Of a stretch of DNA of 29,605 nt, positions 16,877-24,752 are shown piece after piece. Below the pieces are notes generated by a model. The model was not told the origin of the DNA. It did no database searches and saw nothing but the letters and a program-made list of their open reading frames with translations. This DNA comes from CAYXVF01 sp964468125 (GTDB taxonomy: Bacteria; Myxococcota; XYA12-FULL-58-9; CAYXVF01): the NCBI GenBank assembly GCA_964468125.1, contig CAYXVF010000076.1:1-29605 (forward strand), read 5' to 3'. Every line of letters begins with the position of its first letter. Within the stretch, counting starts at the first letter, position 1. A program made the position numbers and the translations under genes.

Positions 16877-18484
16877 TCACATCCGGTAAACCGGCGCGTC
16901 TCCGCGACGCACCGGTGCGTTCAGAGTTGCGGAGAGAGCGAGGGCGACAACCTCTCGGGTTCGCGCCGGATCGATGATCCCGTCGTCCCAGAGAACCGAC
17001 GTCCCGTAGTAAGGGTCTCCCTCTTTCTCGTATTTTTCCATCACCGGCTCGCTGATCGCCCGCTCTTCTTCCGGCGAGAGGATTTTGCCCTCCCGCGCGA
17101 GCTTGTCTCGACGGACGGTCACCAGCACCTTCGCCGCTTGCTCCGCACCCATGACGCTGACGCGCGAATTGGGCCAGGTGAACATGAAGCGCGGGAGATA
17201 ACCGCGGCCACACATCGCGTAGTTGCCGGCCCCGTGTGAAGCTCCGATGATCAGGGTGATCTTCGGAACCGTTGCGGTCGCAACCGCCTGCACCATCTTC
17301 GCGCCGTCCTTCGCGATGCCCCCTTGCTCGTAGCGCTTGCCCACCATGAATCCGGTGATGTTTTGCAGAAAGAGCATCGGGATCCGGCGCTGATTGCACA
17401 ATTCGACGAAATGCGCTCCCTTGAGCGAGCTCTCGCTGAAGATCACTCCGTTGTTCGCAACGATCCCCACCGGATACCCCATCCAGCGCCCGAACCCGCA
17501 GACCAGGGTGGTCCCGTAACCCGCCTTGAACTCGTGAAAGCGACTGCCGTCCAGAAGACGAGCCAGGACCTCGTGCACGTCATAGGGGTGACGATTGTCC
17601 ACGGGCAGAATCCCGTAGAGCTCGCTCGGATCGTAGGCCGGCTCTTCGGGCTCGAGCAGGTCGAGGTCGACTTTCTTTCGCGTATTCAGATTCTCGACGA
17701 TGTTGCGGCAAATGCGGAGCGCGTCTTCCTCATTCTCCGCCAGATGGTCGGTTACGCCACTCACCGTCGAGTGCATTTCACCACCGCCGAGCTCTTCGGG
17801 CGAGACCTCTTCGCCGGTTGCCGCCTTCACGAGCGGTGGCCCGGCGAGGTAGATGGTTCCGGTGCCTTTGACGATGACGTTTTCGTCGCTCATCGCCGGC
17901 ACGTAGGCGCCGCCGGCGGTACACATCCCGAGAACGACCGCGATCTGCGGGATTCCCGCCGCGGACATCTGCGCCTGGTTGTAGAAGATGCGACCGAAGT
18001 GCTCTTTGTCCGGAAACACTTCGGACTGCATCGGCAGGAACACACCGCCCGAGTCGACGAGGTAGATCGTGGGCAGATGATTCTCGAGGGCGATCTCCTG
18101 CGCTCGAATGTGCTTTTTGATCGTCTCGGGAAAGTAGGTCCCGCCCTTCACTGTCGAGTCGTTGGCGACGACCATGCACTCGCGGCCATGAATCCGTCCC
18201 ACGCCGCAGACCATCCCCGCCGACGGGACCGCGTCGTCATGACGTCCCCAAGCGGCGAGGGCGGCAATCTCTAAGAAGGGCGTCCCAGGGTCCAGGAGCT
18301 TCTCGATGCGCTCGCGCGGCGGGAGCTTGCCCCGCTTGGCTTGAGTCTCGTGCGCCTTGGGTGGTCCCCCGCGCTTCACCCGGTCCAATCGCTCGCGAAG
18401 CGTGGCGGCGAGCGCCCGGTGATGCTCGGCGTTGCGTTTGAAGTCCTCGGACGTCGTCGAAAGTCGGCTCTGAAGCGTATCCAT
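16877..18484 (-). CDS. mccB: methylcrotonyl-CoA carboxylase, carboxyltransferase (beta) subunit
   Basis: A 535-residue carboxyltransferase, the standard length. It transfers CO2 from carboxybiotin to 3-methylcrotonyl-CoA. Family markers are RGKLPPRERIEKLLDPG, MCTAGGAYVPAMSDE and GASHGAGNYAMCGRGYLP followed by RFMFTWPNSRVSVMG. The last block is typical for methylcrotonyl-CoA rather than propionyl-CoA carboxylases. The ATG at 18484 fits the family start (MDTLQSRLSTTSEDFKRN). A longer frame upstream runs into the divergent transporter gene and has no family similarity. It is the first gene of the operon, so its promoter should lie in 18485-18587. Confidence 0.95.
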   Translation of the reverse strand: MDTLQSRLSTTSEDFKRNAEHHRALAATLRERLDRVKRGGPPKAHETQAKRGKLPPRERIEKLLDPGTPFLEIAALAAWGRHDDAVPSAGMVCGVGRIHGRECMVVANDSTVKGGTYFPETIKKHIRAQEIALENHLPTIYLVDSGGVFLPMQSEVFPDKEHFGRIFYNQAQMSAAGIPQIAVVLGMCTAGGAYVPAMSDENVIVKGTGTIYLAGPPLVKAATGEEVSPEELGGGEMHSTVSGVTDHLAENEEDALRICRNIVENLNTRKKVDLDLLEPEEPAYDPSELYGILPVDNRHPYDVHEVLARLLDGSRFHEFKAGYGTTLVCGFGRWMGYPVGIVANNGVIFSESSLKGAHFVELCNQRRIPMLFLQNITGFMVGKRYEQGGIAKDGAKMVQAVATATVPKITLIIGASHGAGNYAMCGRGYLPRFMFTWPNSRVSVMGAEQAAKVLVTVRRDKLAREGKILSPEEERAISEPVMEKYEKEGDPYYGTSVLWDDGIIDPARTREVVALALSATLNAPVRRGDAPVYRM

Positions 18485-18587
18485 CCCCGTGTGCACAAAC
18501 ACGACTGAGGTCTGAAACTCAAGGCTCCGGTTGGAAACTCCCGCGCCGCGTTGTGCTCCGGACCGCTTCGTACTAGCTGCCATAGAC

Positions 18588-20156
18588 GTGTCCAGCACCC
18601 CTGCCGAACCGGTCCCTTTCAAGCCGCATCTGCTGCCCCTGGCGCTCTTCGTGGCTGCCCTGCTCTATTTGGGGGCGGGCCTCCTTCCCTTCGATGGAGA
18701 GAGCTACCCCGCGCAAATGGCCGCGGCGGTGACGGGCTTCGTGGCGGTGTGCTGGCTCACGAACCTGATTTCCCTAGGCGCCGCGTCACTCATGCCTCTG
18801 GCCCTGATGCCCATGCTCGGGGTCCTCCCGATCGACGAGACCTCGAGCTCCTACGCGCACCCGGTGATCTGGATGTTCTTCGGCGGCTTTGTGCTCGCCC
18901 TGGGGATCGAGCGCTGGGGCCTCCATCGACGGATCGCTTTGAACATCGTAGTCCGGGTCGGGGCGGACCCGGCCCGGCTGATTCTGGGCTTCGCCATCGC
19001 CGCCGGCGCCCTGAGCATGTGGCTCAACAACACGGCGATGACCCTCCTTCTTCTGCCGATCGCGCTGGCGCTGATCGACAGCATGGAAAAGGCCGAAGGT
19101 GTCTCCGGAGAGAACGCGAAGAACTTCGCCTTTGCGCTGCTGCTCTCCATCGCCTACGGCTGCTCGATCGGCGGCATCGGAACCCCCATCGGAACCGCCC
19201 CCAACGCGATCATGCTCTCGAACTACGCGCCCTTCGAGGAAGCGGGCGCTCCCCCGCTCACCTTCGCGGTCTGGATGGCATCGGCGACCCCCTTGGTCCT
19301 GGTGATGATCCCCCTCACCTGGTTCTTGCTCGTGCGCTTCCTGTCCCCGGTGCGCGGCGAGAACCCGGAGGCACGAAAGGTCCTCGAGCGGGAAGCCGCC
19401 TCGCTCCCGAAAATGAGCGTCCCCGAGTTCCGAATGGCAGTGGTCTTCGTCTGCGCCGCGCTCATGTGGACCTTTCGGCGCGACATCACGCTCGGTGAGC
19501 TCGGCACGATCCCCGGTTGGTGGCGACTGTTTCCCGTGGAGGACGCACGCTTCATGGGCGACGCAGCCGTCTCGGCAGTGGTCTGTGTCGCATCGTTTCT
19601 GATCCCGGCGGGGGAAGGTCGCCCGGGCGGGCTGATGAATTGGGAGACGACACGGCGGCTGCCCTGGGAAATTCTCTTTCTGATCGGCGGTGGCATCGCC
19701 ATCGCACAGAGCTTTTCCAGCACGGGCTTGGCGGTGTCGATCGGCAGGGCGATCCAACCGCTGTTGGGTGCGGTCCCGCCGATTCTGATGATCGGGCTGG
19801 TCTGCCTGGCGATGACCTTTCTCACCGAGTTTACGAGCAACACGGCGACCACCGCGCTCATGCTTCCCGTGCTCGGAGGGACCGCCTTGGCCCTCGAAGT
19901 CGACCCGCGGCTGCTGATGCTCCCGGCCACCTACTCGGCGAGCTGCGCGTTCATGCTGCCGATCGCAACACCGCCGAACGCGATCGTCTTTTCCTCGGGA
20001 CGGATCTCCATGGCGGAGATGGCGCGCGTCGGGATGGTCATCAACCTCATGGGCGCAGTGCTCATCACCCTCGCCGTCTGGTTCTTCATGGTCCCGGCGA
20101 TGGGCATCGAGGTAGACGCCTACCCGGAGTGGGCACGCCGCGTAAGCGGCCCCTGA
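18588..20156 (+). CDS. DASS/SLC13-family anion:sodium symporter
   Basis: About 522 residues with a dozen or so hydrophobic segments, an inner-membrane transporter of the divalent-anion:sodium symporter family (di- and tricarboxylates, sulfate). The two helical hairpins carry SMWLNNTAMTLLLLP and FTSNTATTALMLP. GTPIGTAPNAIML and ATPPNAIVFSSG are the matching loops of the inverted repeats. The second hairpin has the usual SNT, the first has NNT. The start is uncertain: GTG at 18588 or TTG at 18531, the latter with AAGG seven bases upstream. It is divergent from the leucine operon. Uptake of a carboxylate is likely but the substrate cannot be told from sequence. Confidence 0.9.
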   Translation: MSSTPAEPVPFKPHLLPLALFVAALLYLGAGLLPFDGESYPAQMAAAVTGFVAVCWLTNLISLGAASLMPLALMPMLGVLPIDETSSSYAHPVIWMFFGGFVLALGIERWGLHRRIALNIVVRVGADPARLILGFAIAAGALSMWLNNTAMTLLLLPIALALIDSMEKAEGVSGENAKNFAFALLLSIAYGCSIGGIGTPIGTAPNAIMLSNYAPFEEAGAPPLTFAVWMASATPLVLVMIPLTWFLLVRFLSPVRGENPEARKVLEREAASLPKMSVPEFRMAVVFVCAALMWTFRRDITLGELGTIPGWWRLFPVEDARFMGDAAVSAVVCVASFLIPAGEGRPGGLMNWETTRRLPWEILFLIGGGIAIAQSFSSTGLAVSIGRAIQPLLGAVPPILMIGLVCLAMTFLTEFTSNTATTALMLPVLGGTALALEVDPRLLMLPATYSASCAFMLPIATPPNAIVFSSGRISMAEMARVGMVINLMGAVLITLAVWFFMVPAMGIEVDAYPEWARRVSGP

Positions 20157-20231
20157 GACACGCCAGCTCCAAGATCGGACGACTCGTTAAAAGGTCCATG
20201 AACGATCGCCGATCTCTACAAGGGTGGAATC

Positions 20232-20603
20232 GTGGCCCGCGATAGCAGGGAAGAGATGAGACACACGATCGTCCTTTCGCTCCTGTTGCTCTGTGCCCGC
20301 AGCGCCTGCAAAGACGGCGGCGCAGCGTGCACCAGTGACCACGATTTAGTCCTCTTGGTGAGCAGCTATTTCTCGAACAACGTGACCCGTGACGGTTTGT
20401 GCGTCGAGGTGCTCGGCTCCCTCGACGACGAAGACCGCATCCGGGGAGCGCAGGCGACGGTCCTCGGCGCCAACAGCGTGCTTTACGTCGTCAGTGCAGA
20501 GAATCGAAAGGTGTTGCGCTACGACGGGAGCGGCTTCGTCGACGAATCGGCCTCAAAGGCGGCATCTTCGTCACTCTCGCTCCCGCGAGTTTTCGTTGAT
20601 TGA
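20232..20603 (+). CDS. short exported hypothetical protein, probably truncated
   Basis: Up to 123 residues. GTG at 20232 follows AAGGGTGG, and an ATG at 20256 follows AGGGAAG. The ATG start gives a short signal peptide MRHTIVLSLLLLCARSACKD that resembles a lipoprotein signal, but R at -3 makes a poor lipobox. The mature part contains LGANSVLYVVSAENRKVLRY, which reads like one blade of an NHL-type beta-propeller, then stops. A propeller needs several such blades, so this is likely the front piece of a broken gene. The following 480 bases show protein-like stretches in different frames. Confidence 0.45.
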   Translation: MARDSREEMRHTIVLSLLLLCARSACKDGGAACTSDHDLVLLVSSYFSNNVTRDGLCVEVLGSLDDEDRIRGAQATVLGANSVLYVVSAENRKVLRYDGSGFVDESASKAASSSLSLPRVFVD

Positions 20604-21081
20604 ACGTGCCGACAAAAATGGGCACGCTTCTTCGGTGAGCCCGTGGACTGTCAATGGCTATCGCACCGTACGCCTCGCGGCCACCGACCATTTTTCGGTG
20701 GAGCTGCAGGACTCTAGTCCGTGCGTGATCCGAACCCCACCGAGGCTGACATACCGTCAGCATCGATCTGAAGGGGCCGGTGGACATGCGGGTCGAGGCG
20801 CGGGACTACGCCGGGTGCGTCACTCTGCAGGCCGGCGACAGTCAGCTACGCCCCGGCTCGCGAGCGCACCGGTGCATTTGGGAGTCACCGGTTCTCGCCG
20901 TTCACGTGCACCTTGCGCCGTCGCTGCTCGACGGGAGGCGAATTCAGTGGCTCCCGAGAATTCGAATTTCGGAGCTCGTGAGTCTCGGCGCGACCGTCTA
21001 TGACTACGCCGTCGCCGCGAAGAGTCCGCGACCTTCGACGCATGGCGTGAGAGGTGGGGTCCGCGTTTTCACCCCCGGATC
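20604..21081 (+). pseudogene. decayed coding stretch in shifting frames
   Basis: No single open frame covers this region, yet protein-like sequence appears in turn in different plus-strand frames. About 20640-20755 reads ...YRTVRLAATDHFSVELQDSS. About 20750-21010 reads ...VSIDLKGPVDMRVEARDYAG and LGATVYDYAVAA. About 21003-21081 reads ESATFDAWRERWGPRFHPRI, which leads in frame into the next small gene. In-frame stops separate them. This suggests one exported gene broken by several frameshifts, either real decay or assembly error. I recognise no family. Confidence 0.35.
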
Positions 21082-21363
21082 ATGGAGCTCAACGAGCTCG
21101 CCTTCGGCCTTGCCGGCGCAAAGAAAGTCGAGCAGGCCCGCGCGTTGTTGGGGCGCCTGACCGAGGAAGCGCCGCGGTCGCCCGAGGTTTACGCGGTCTC
21201 GAGCTTCGTCGAAATGACTGCCGGAGAGCTCGACGCGGCTTTGCCATTGGTGCAACGCTCGATCGACATCGCGGAGGCGGCTGCCTACTTCCCAACCCGG
21301 ATCGAAATGTACCGTCGGATGGAGTCTCGCATTCGCGAGCTCGTCGCCGCTCGCCCGCACTAG
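21082..21363 (+). CDS. TPR-like C-terminal remnant
   Basis: Ninety-three residues that are almost wholly helical: MELNELAFGLAGAKKVEQAR, ALLGRLTEEAPRSPEVYAV and GELDAALPLVQRSIDIAEAA. These resemble one to two tetratricopeptide repeats (L-x-x-A-x-x-x-L-x-x-A pattern). The frame continues upstream of the ATG without a stop for about 80 bases, and no ribosome binding site precedes it. It is therefore more likely the 3' end of the broken gene upstream than an independent gene. It is convergent with the cation transporter gene. Confidence 0.4.
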   Translation: MELNELAFGLAGAKKVEQARALLGRLTEEAPRSPEVYAVSSFVEMTAGELDAALPLVQRSIDIAEAAAYFPTRIEMYRRMESRIRELVAARPH

Positions 21364-21385
21364 GAGCTACCGCAATGAGGCGAGC

Positions 21386-22393
21386 TCAGTCGAAGTGCTC
21401 GCGCAGGTGGGGTTCGAGGTCGATGTAGCGGGCGCCGGGGAAGCGCTTTCGGATTCGCTCCTCCAGATCGTCAACGAGGCGGGCCTGCTCGATGAAGAGC
21501 TCGTCGGCGAAGTTGCCGAGGAGCGCCGCCACATCGTGGCGCTCCACCGCGGCCGCAGCCTTCAGCGCATAGCTGTCCATGAGCCGCGTCGCGAGCTCAC
21601 CTCCGGAGAAGACGACCTCCGCTTTGACCCGGAAACTCGTAGCCGTGAGCTGACGTGTCTTCAACGCGGTGATCCGATCCACCGCCGGGAGATCTTCGAT
21701 GAACGCGTGCAGCTCCTGTTGTTCCTCTTCCGGAATCGCCTCGCCGAGGAGACTGCGATGGTTTCGAACGATCAGAACCAGGCCCACGAGTGTTAGCATG
21801 ACGCCGATGACAACCTGACAGCCCGCGTCCCAGCGGCCGTCCTCGGTGATCAAGGCGAGTGCGACCGCCGCCGCAGCCAACGCCGAGCCCAGAACCGCCG
21901 CCGCATCTTCGAGGAGCACCGCGACCGTTCCCGGCCCCTGCCGCTGAATGTGATCGCCCCAGCTCACCTGCCCGCGGGTCTTTGCGAGGCCGCGCAGCAC
22001 CGAGACCAAGACCCAAGCCTCCACCAGCACCGCAAAGCCCAGAACCCCGAACACCCAGTACGGCTTGCCGGGGACCTCCGGATGCTCGAGCGCGTGAACG
22101 CCGTGCTGAATCGTTTGTATGCCGCCGAAGAGGAGCACGCCGATGGCCGCGAGCAGGCCCCAGAAATTCGCCTCCGCGCCGTAGCCGTACTGAAACCGTG
22201 GCGTTGGCGAGCGGGCGGCACGCCGGTTGCCGATCCACAAGAACCCCTGGTTCAACGTGTCGACCAGGCTGTGAACCGCCTCGGCCCGAAGCGCGCCAGA
22301 GCCAGAGAGTGCGCTCGCCGCAACCTTGGCAACGGTGATCACACCGTTGCCGAGCATCGCTTTAACGACTGCGCCGTCCCCCCCACCTGCCAT
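21386..22393 (-). CDS. cation diffusion facilitator (ZnT9-like)
   Basis: A 335-residue inner-membrane protein with several hydrophobic helices followed by a cytoplasmic domain of about 100 residues, the CDF layout. CDF proteins export Zn2+ or other divalent metals by proton exchange. Helix 2 carries SGSGALRAEAVHSLVDTLNQ with the A-E-x-x-H-S-x-x-D pattern. Helix 5 carries VLLEDAAAVLG in place of the usual H/D-x-x-x-D pair, a pattern I associate with the SLC30A9/ZnT9 branch. RFQYGYGAE is the conserved loop after helix 2. AAGGAGA lies seven bases before the ATG at 22393. The metal specificity and even transport activity of this branch are uncertain. Confidence 0.88.
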   Translation of the reverse strand: MAGGGDGAVVKAMLGNGVITVAKVAASALSGSGALRAEAVHSLVDTLNQGFLWIGNRRAARSPTPRFQYGYGAEANFWGLLAAIGVLLFGGIQTIQHGVHALEHPEVPGKPYWVFGVLGFAVLVEAWVLVSVLRGLAKTRGQVSWGDHIQRQGPGTVAVLLEDAAAVLGSALAAAAVALALITEDGRWDAGCQVVIGVMLTLVGLVLIVRNHRSLLGEAIPEEEQQELHAFIEDLPAVDRITALKTRQLTATSFRVKAEVVFSGGELATRLMDSYALKAAAAVERHDVAALLGNFADELFIEQARLVDDLEERIRKRFPGARYIDLEPHLREHFD

Positions 22394-22464
22394 TGAGCGT
22401 CTCCTTCGTCAGAATCGAACGCTCCTCAGCTTAAACCGGCCGGGACGGCACAGCAAATGGTGAG

Positions 22465-23422
22465 CTAGTAGAAGTTGATCGACAGCTGCGCCGTGAACAT
22501 CGAGTAGGTGTCAATGTCACCGAGTGCGCCGCCGTCGTAGCGGACTCCCAGCCCGAGATTCCCACCTTCGCCGGCGAAGAAGTCGTAGCCGACGCCGGCC
22601 ATCCAGCTCACGCCGTCTTGGCCGTCCGCCACCACGAGAGTGCCGTCCTCAACGTCTCCCCCACGCTGAACGCGCAGGGCCGAGCCCCAACCCACGCCGC
22701 CTTGGACGTAGAAAGGCATGTCCACCATCGGGAAGAAGGTCCCCTGCGCCATGATCGATGACGTCGAGGTCGCCACCGGCTCACGCTCTTCCCAGGTGTT
22801 GTAGTCGTTCAGCCAGGCGGCTTCGACACCGACGAGAATGTTCGACTGCACGGCGTAGCCGAGACGGGCGAGCAAGACGCCAGCGGTCGCGCTCGTGCCC
22901 TCGGCGTCGGACATGGTGGACAAACCGTAGGATAGGCCCAGACCGAAGTAGACGCCGCTTCGACCGATCGCCGCCGAACCCACGGGCTCGTAGGTTGCCG
23001 TCAATCCGTCGGAGGTCGCCGAAGCCTCGGTGGCCGCGGCCTCCGGAGCGGGCTCCATCGTCTCTTCAGGCTCCATCGNNNNNNNNNNNNNNNNNNNNNN
23101 NNNNNNNNNNNNNNNNNNNNNNNNNNNNNNNNNNNNNNNNNNNNNNNNNNNNNNNNNNNNNNNNNNNNNNNNNNNNNNCCTCGGCCTCGGCATCCGCGGC
23201 AGCTTCGGACTCGCTGGCTTCTTCTGCCGTGCTATCGGACTCACTGGCCGTCTCCGATTCAGCGGCGTCTTCGCTCTCGGCCGCGGCTTCAGAGCTCGTG
23301 TCCAGGTCGGCGCTGGCTTCGCTCTCTGCTGCGGTTTCGGTTTCGGTCGCGACCAGCTCCGCGTCCTGCGCGAACGCAGGCGCGCTCATCAATACGATCG
23401 AAACGAGTGTGAGTGTACGCAT
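22465..23422 (-). CDS. outer-membrane barrel protein with acidic linker, broken by assembly gap
   Basis: The 5' part (23422 to 23179) starts MRTLTLVSIVLMSAPAFAQD, a signal peptide cleaved after AFA, and then runs as a Glu/Ser/Ala/Thr-rich acidic linker (for example AESEDAAESETASESDSTAE). The 3' part (23078 to 22465) starts in similar Met/Glu/Pro-rich sequence and becomes a beta-barrel-like domain of about 170 residues (GVYFGLGLSYGLSTM, FYVQGGVGWGSALRV, GNLGLGVRYDGG) ending in LSINFY, an outer-membrane C-terminal signature. The two parts are in different frames across the 100-N placeholder, as expected if the true gap length is unknown. It starts two bases after the lipoprotein stop. Confidence 0.75.
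23079..23178. other. assembly gap of exactly 100 N
   Basis: One hundred consecutive N. The round number is the usual placeholder for a scaffold gap of unknown size. It falls inside a low-complexity acidic linker whose coding DNA is repetitive, a likely reason for the failed assembly. Confidence 0.95.
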
Positions 23423-23424
23423 GA

Positions 23425-24591
23425 TCAGTTCCCGTCGATGAAGGTGAAGCCGTTGTCCTCGTCCCAGCGGACATACTCTCCGCCCTCGGGGACCGGAATC
23501 GGGTCATCCGCGATCGTCGCGTTCGCCGTTCCGACGACCTTGATACCGATCTCGCCGACGCGCGGGAAGCCGCCCTTCACATTCCACCAAGCGATCGCTT
23601 GGGCCCCAAAGGCGCCGGTCGGGAGCGAGAGATTCGTCGCCGCCGCGGAAAGCACGCTGCGCTCGAAGTCTGGCGAGCCAGGAACGAGGGTAGGAGTGGA
23701 GTTCCCGGCGTAGCTGTAGTCGCCGTTCTCGAATTTGTCGTCAAAGCCACTGTAGCGCGTGAAGATCGAGTAAATCTCGCCGCCCTGAATCGTCTGGCGG
23801 ATCGAGCCAAACGCCCGCACCGCGCCAAAGGCGTCGTGCACGACCACGACACCGGTGAGCTCCACCGTCTCCGAAGAGAAGCCGTAGCCTGCCATGGTCA
23901 GCTCCGTGAACGATGCGAAGTCGAGGTTGCCGGTGACGTCCGAGTCGATTTCGTCGAGCCACTTACGCTCCACGCCGCTGGACTCTTCGACTTTGGAGCT
24001 CATCTGCTCGATGTGCTCGAGCGAATAGTCGCCCGGAGCTTTGGTGTTGGTGAGCGAGCGGGTGTTGACCGTGTAGGTCAGGTTGACGGGAACTCCGTTG
24101 TCATCGGCGAAATCACGGATGCAGCTGGTCATGGCTGCGCCATACTCAGCCGCACCATCCGTCGCCGGGTTGAGTGAGAAGGTGCAGCTCGCCGGCTGGG
24201 TCGGCACGTATCCGAAGTCTTGGCCGATGTACTGATCCTCTGCCGAACGAACCAGGACCCCGAACTCGACCGGATCGTCGCCGTCTGAGCTGAAGGTGAA
24301 GCCGTCGGCGGTGATCTGAAAATCGTCAGTGCCGAGGACGAGGTCCGCGTAGAGCGAAGCGGAGTACTCGATGGTCTGCACCCCCGCCGGAAAGGCGTAG
24401 GTCGGGTTGTCTTGGTTCGCTTGCACCGAGAAGGTTAGCGGCTGTGTGACGTTCGCCCCGATATCCGAGGGCTCGATCACGTCCGTGTCGAAATCAAACT
24501 CCAGCTCGTCGCTGATGGTATCCGCAAAGATTCCGCATCCACCGACGACAAACGCAAGCGCCGCAGCAGCGCCCAATGACCAGATTCTCAT
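23425..24591 (-). CDS. large lipoprotein of unknown function
   Basis: A 388-residue protein with a lipoprotein signal MRIWSLGAAAALAFVVGGC, placing the lipidated cysteine at C19. The start is supported by AGGAGGG nine bases upstream. The mature part is acidic, with an ELEFDFDTDVIEPSDIGANV segment and many beta-strand-like stretches. It has just a few Cys (CTFSL, TSCIRDF) that could form a disulfide. Residues such as GGEIYSIFTRYSGFDDKFEN suggest a surface-exposed beta fold, but I recognise no family. The barrel protein begins two bases after its stop, so the two should be co-transcribed and may form an envelope pair. Confidence 0.8.
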   Translation of the reverse strand: MRIWSLGAAAALAFVVGGCGIFADTISDELEFDFDTDVIEPSDIGANVTQPLTFSVQANQDNPTYAFPAGVQTIEYSASLYADLVLGTDDFQITADGFTFSSDGDDPVEFGVLVRSAEDQYIGQDFGYVPTQPASCTFSLNPATDGAAEYGAAMTSCIRDFADDNGVPVNLTYTVNTRSLTNTKAPGDYSLEHIEQMSSKVEESSGVERKWLDEIDSDVTGNLDFASFTELTMAGYGFSSETVELTGVVVVHDAFGAVRAFGSIRQTIQGGEIYSIFTRYSGFDDKFENGDYSYAGNSTPTLVPGSPDFERSVLSAAATNLSLPTGAFGAQAIAWWNVKGGFPRVGEIGIKVVGTANATIADDPIPVPEGGEYVRWDEDNGFTFIDGN

Positions 24592-24697
24592 GATGAGTTC
24601 CCTCCTGAGGTAAACCGCGCCGACCGAATGCCTTCCCGCCCTCACCAAAGCAAGTTCAGACGCGCACATTCCCAAACACTGAATCCGCTTTAGCAAC

Positions 24698-24721
24698 ACG
24701 TGAAAATGATCGCGATCACGT
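24698..24721. promoter_or_regulatory. nested palindrome upstream of lipoprotein gene
   Basis: A perfect 12-base palindrome TGATCGCGATCA (24707-24718) lies inside a wider inverted repeat ACGTGA (24698-24703) / TCACGT (24716-24721). AACACGTG occurs at 24695-24702 and again at 24745-24752, 50 bases apart. The block lies about 110 bases upstream of the lipoprotein ATG, in the only non-coding DNA between it and the Trp-rich gene. It could be an operator, or a hairpin at the 3' end of the upstream gene. Confidence 0.4.
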
Positions 24722-24752
24722 TTTTGCGAAAGCGACGATCCAGAAACACGTG

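Noticed and set aside
18488..18503. CGTGT / ACACG inverted repeat upstream of the leucine operon as an operator
   Set aside because: Only five bases per arm and it reaches almost to the start codon. It is not better than chance in GC-rich DNA.
18485..18622. N-terminal extension of the carboxyltransferase
   Set aside because: The family start fits the ATG at 18484 (535 residues). The extension overlaps the start region of the divergent transporter.
20172..20215. Inverted repeat AGATCGG / CCGATCT after the transporter gene
   Set aside because: A seven-base stem with a 30-base loop and no T run is too weak to call a terminator.
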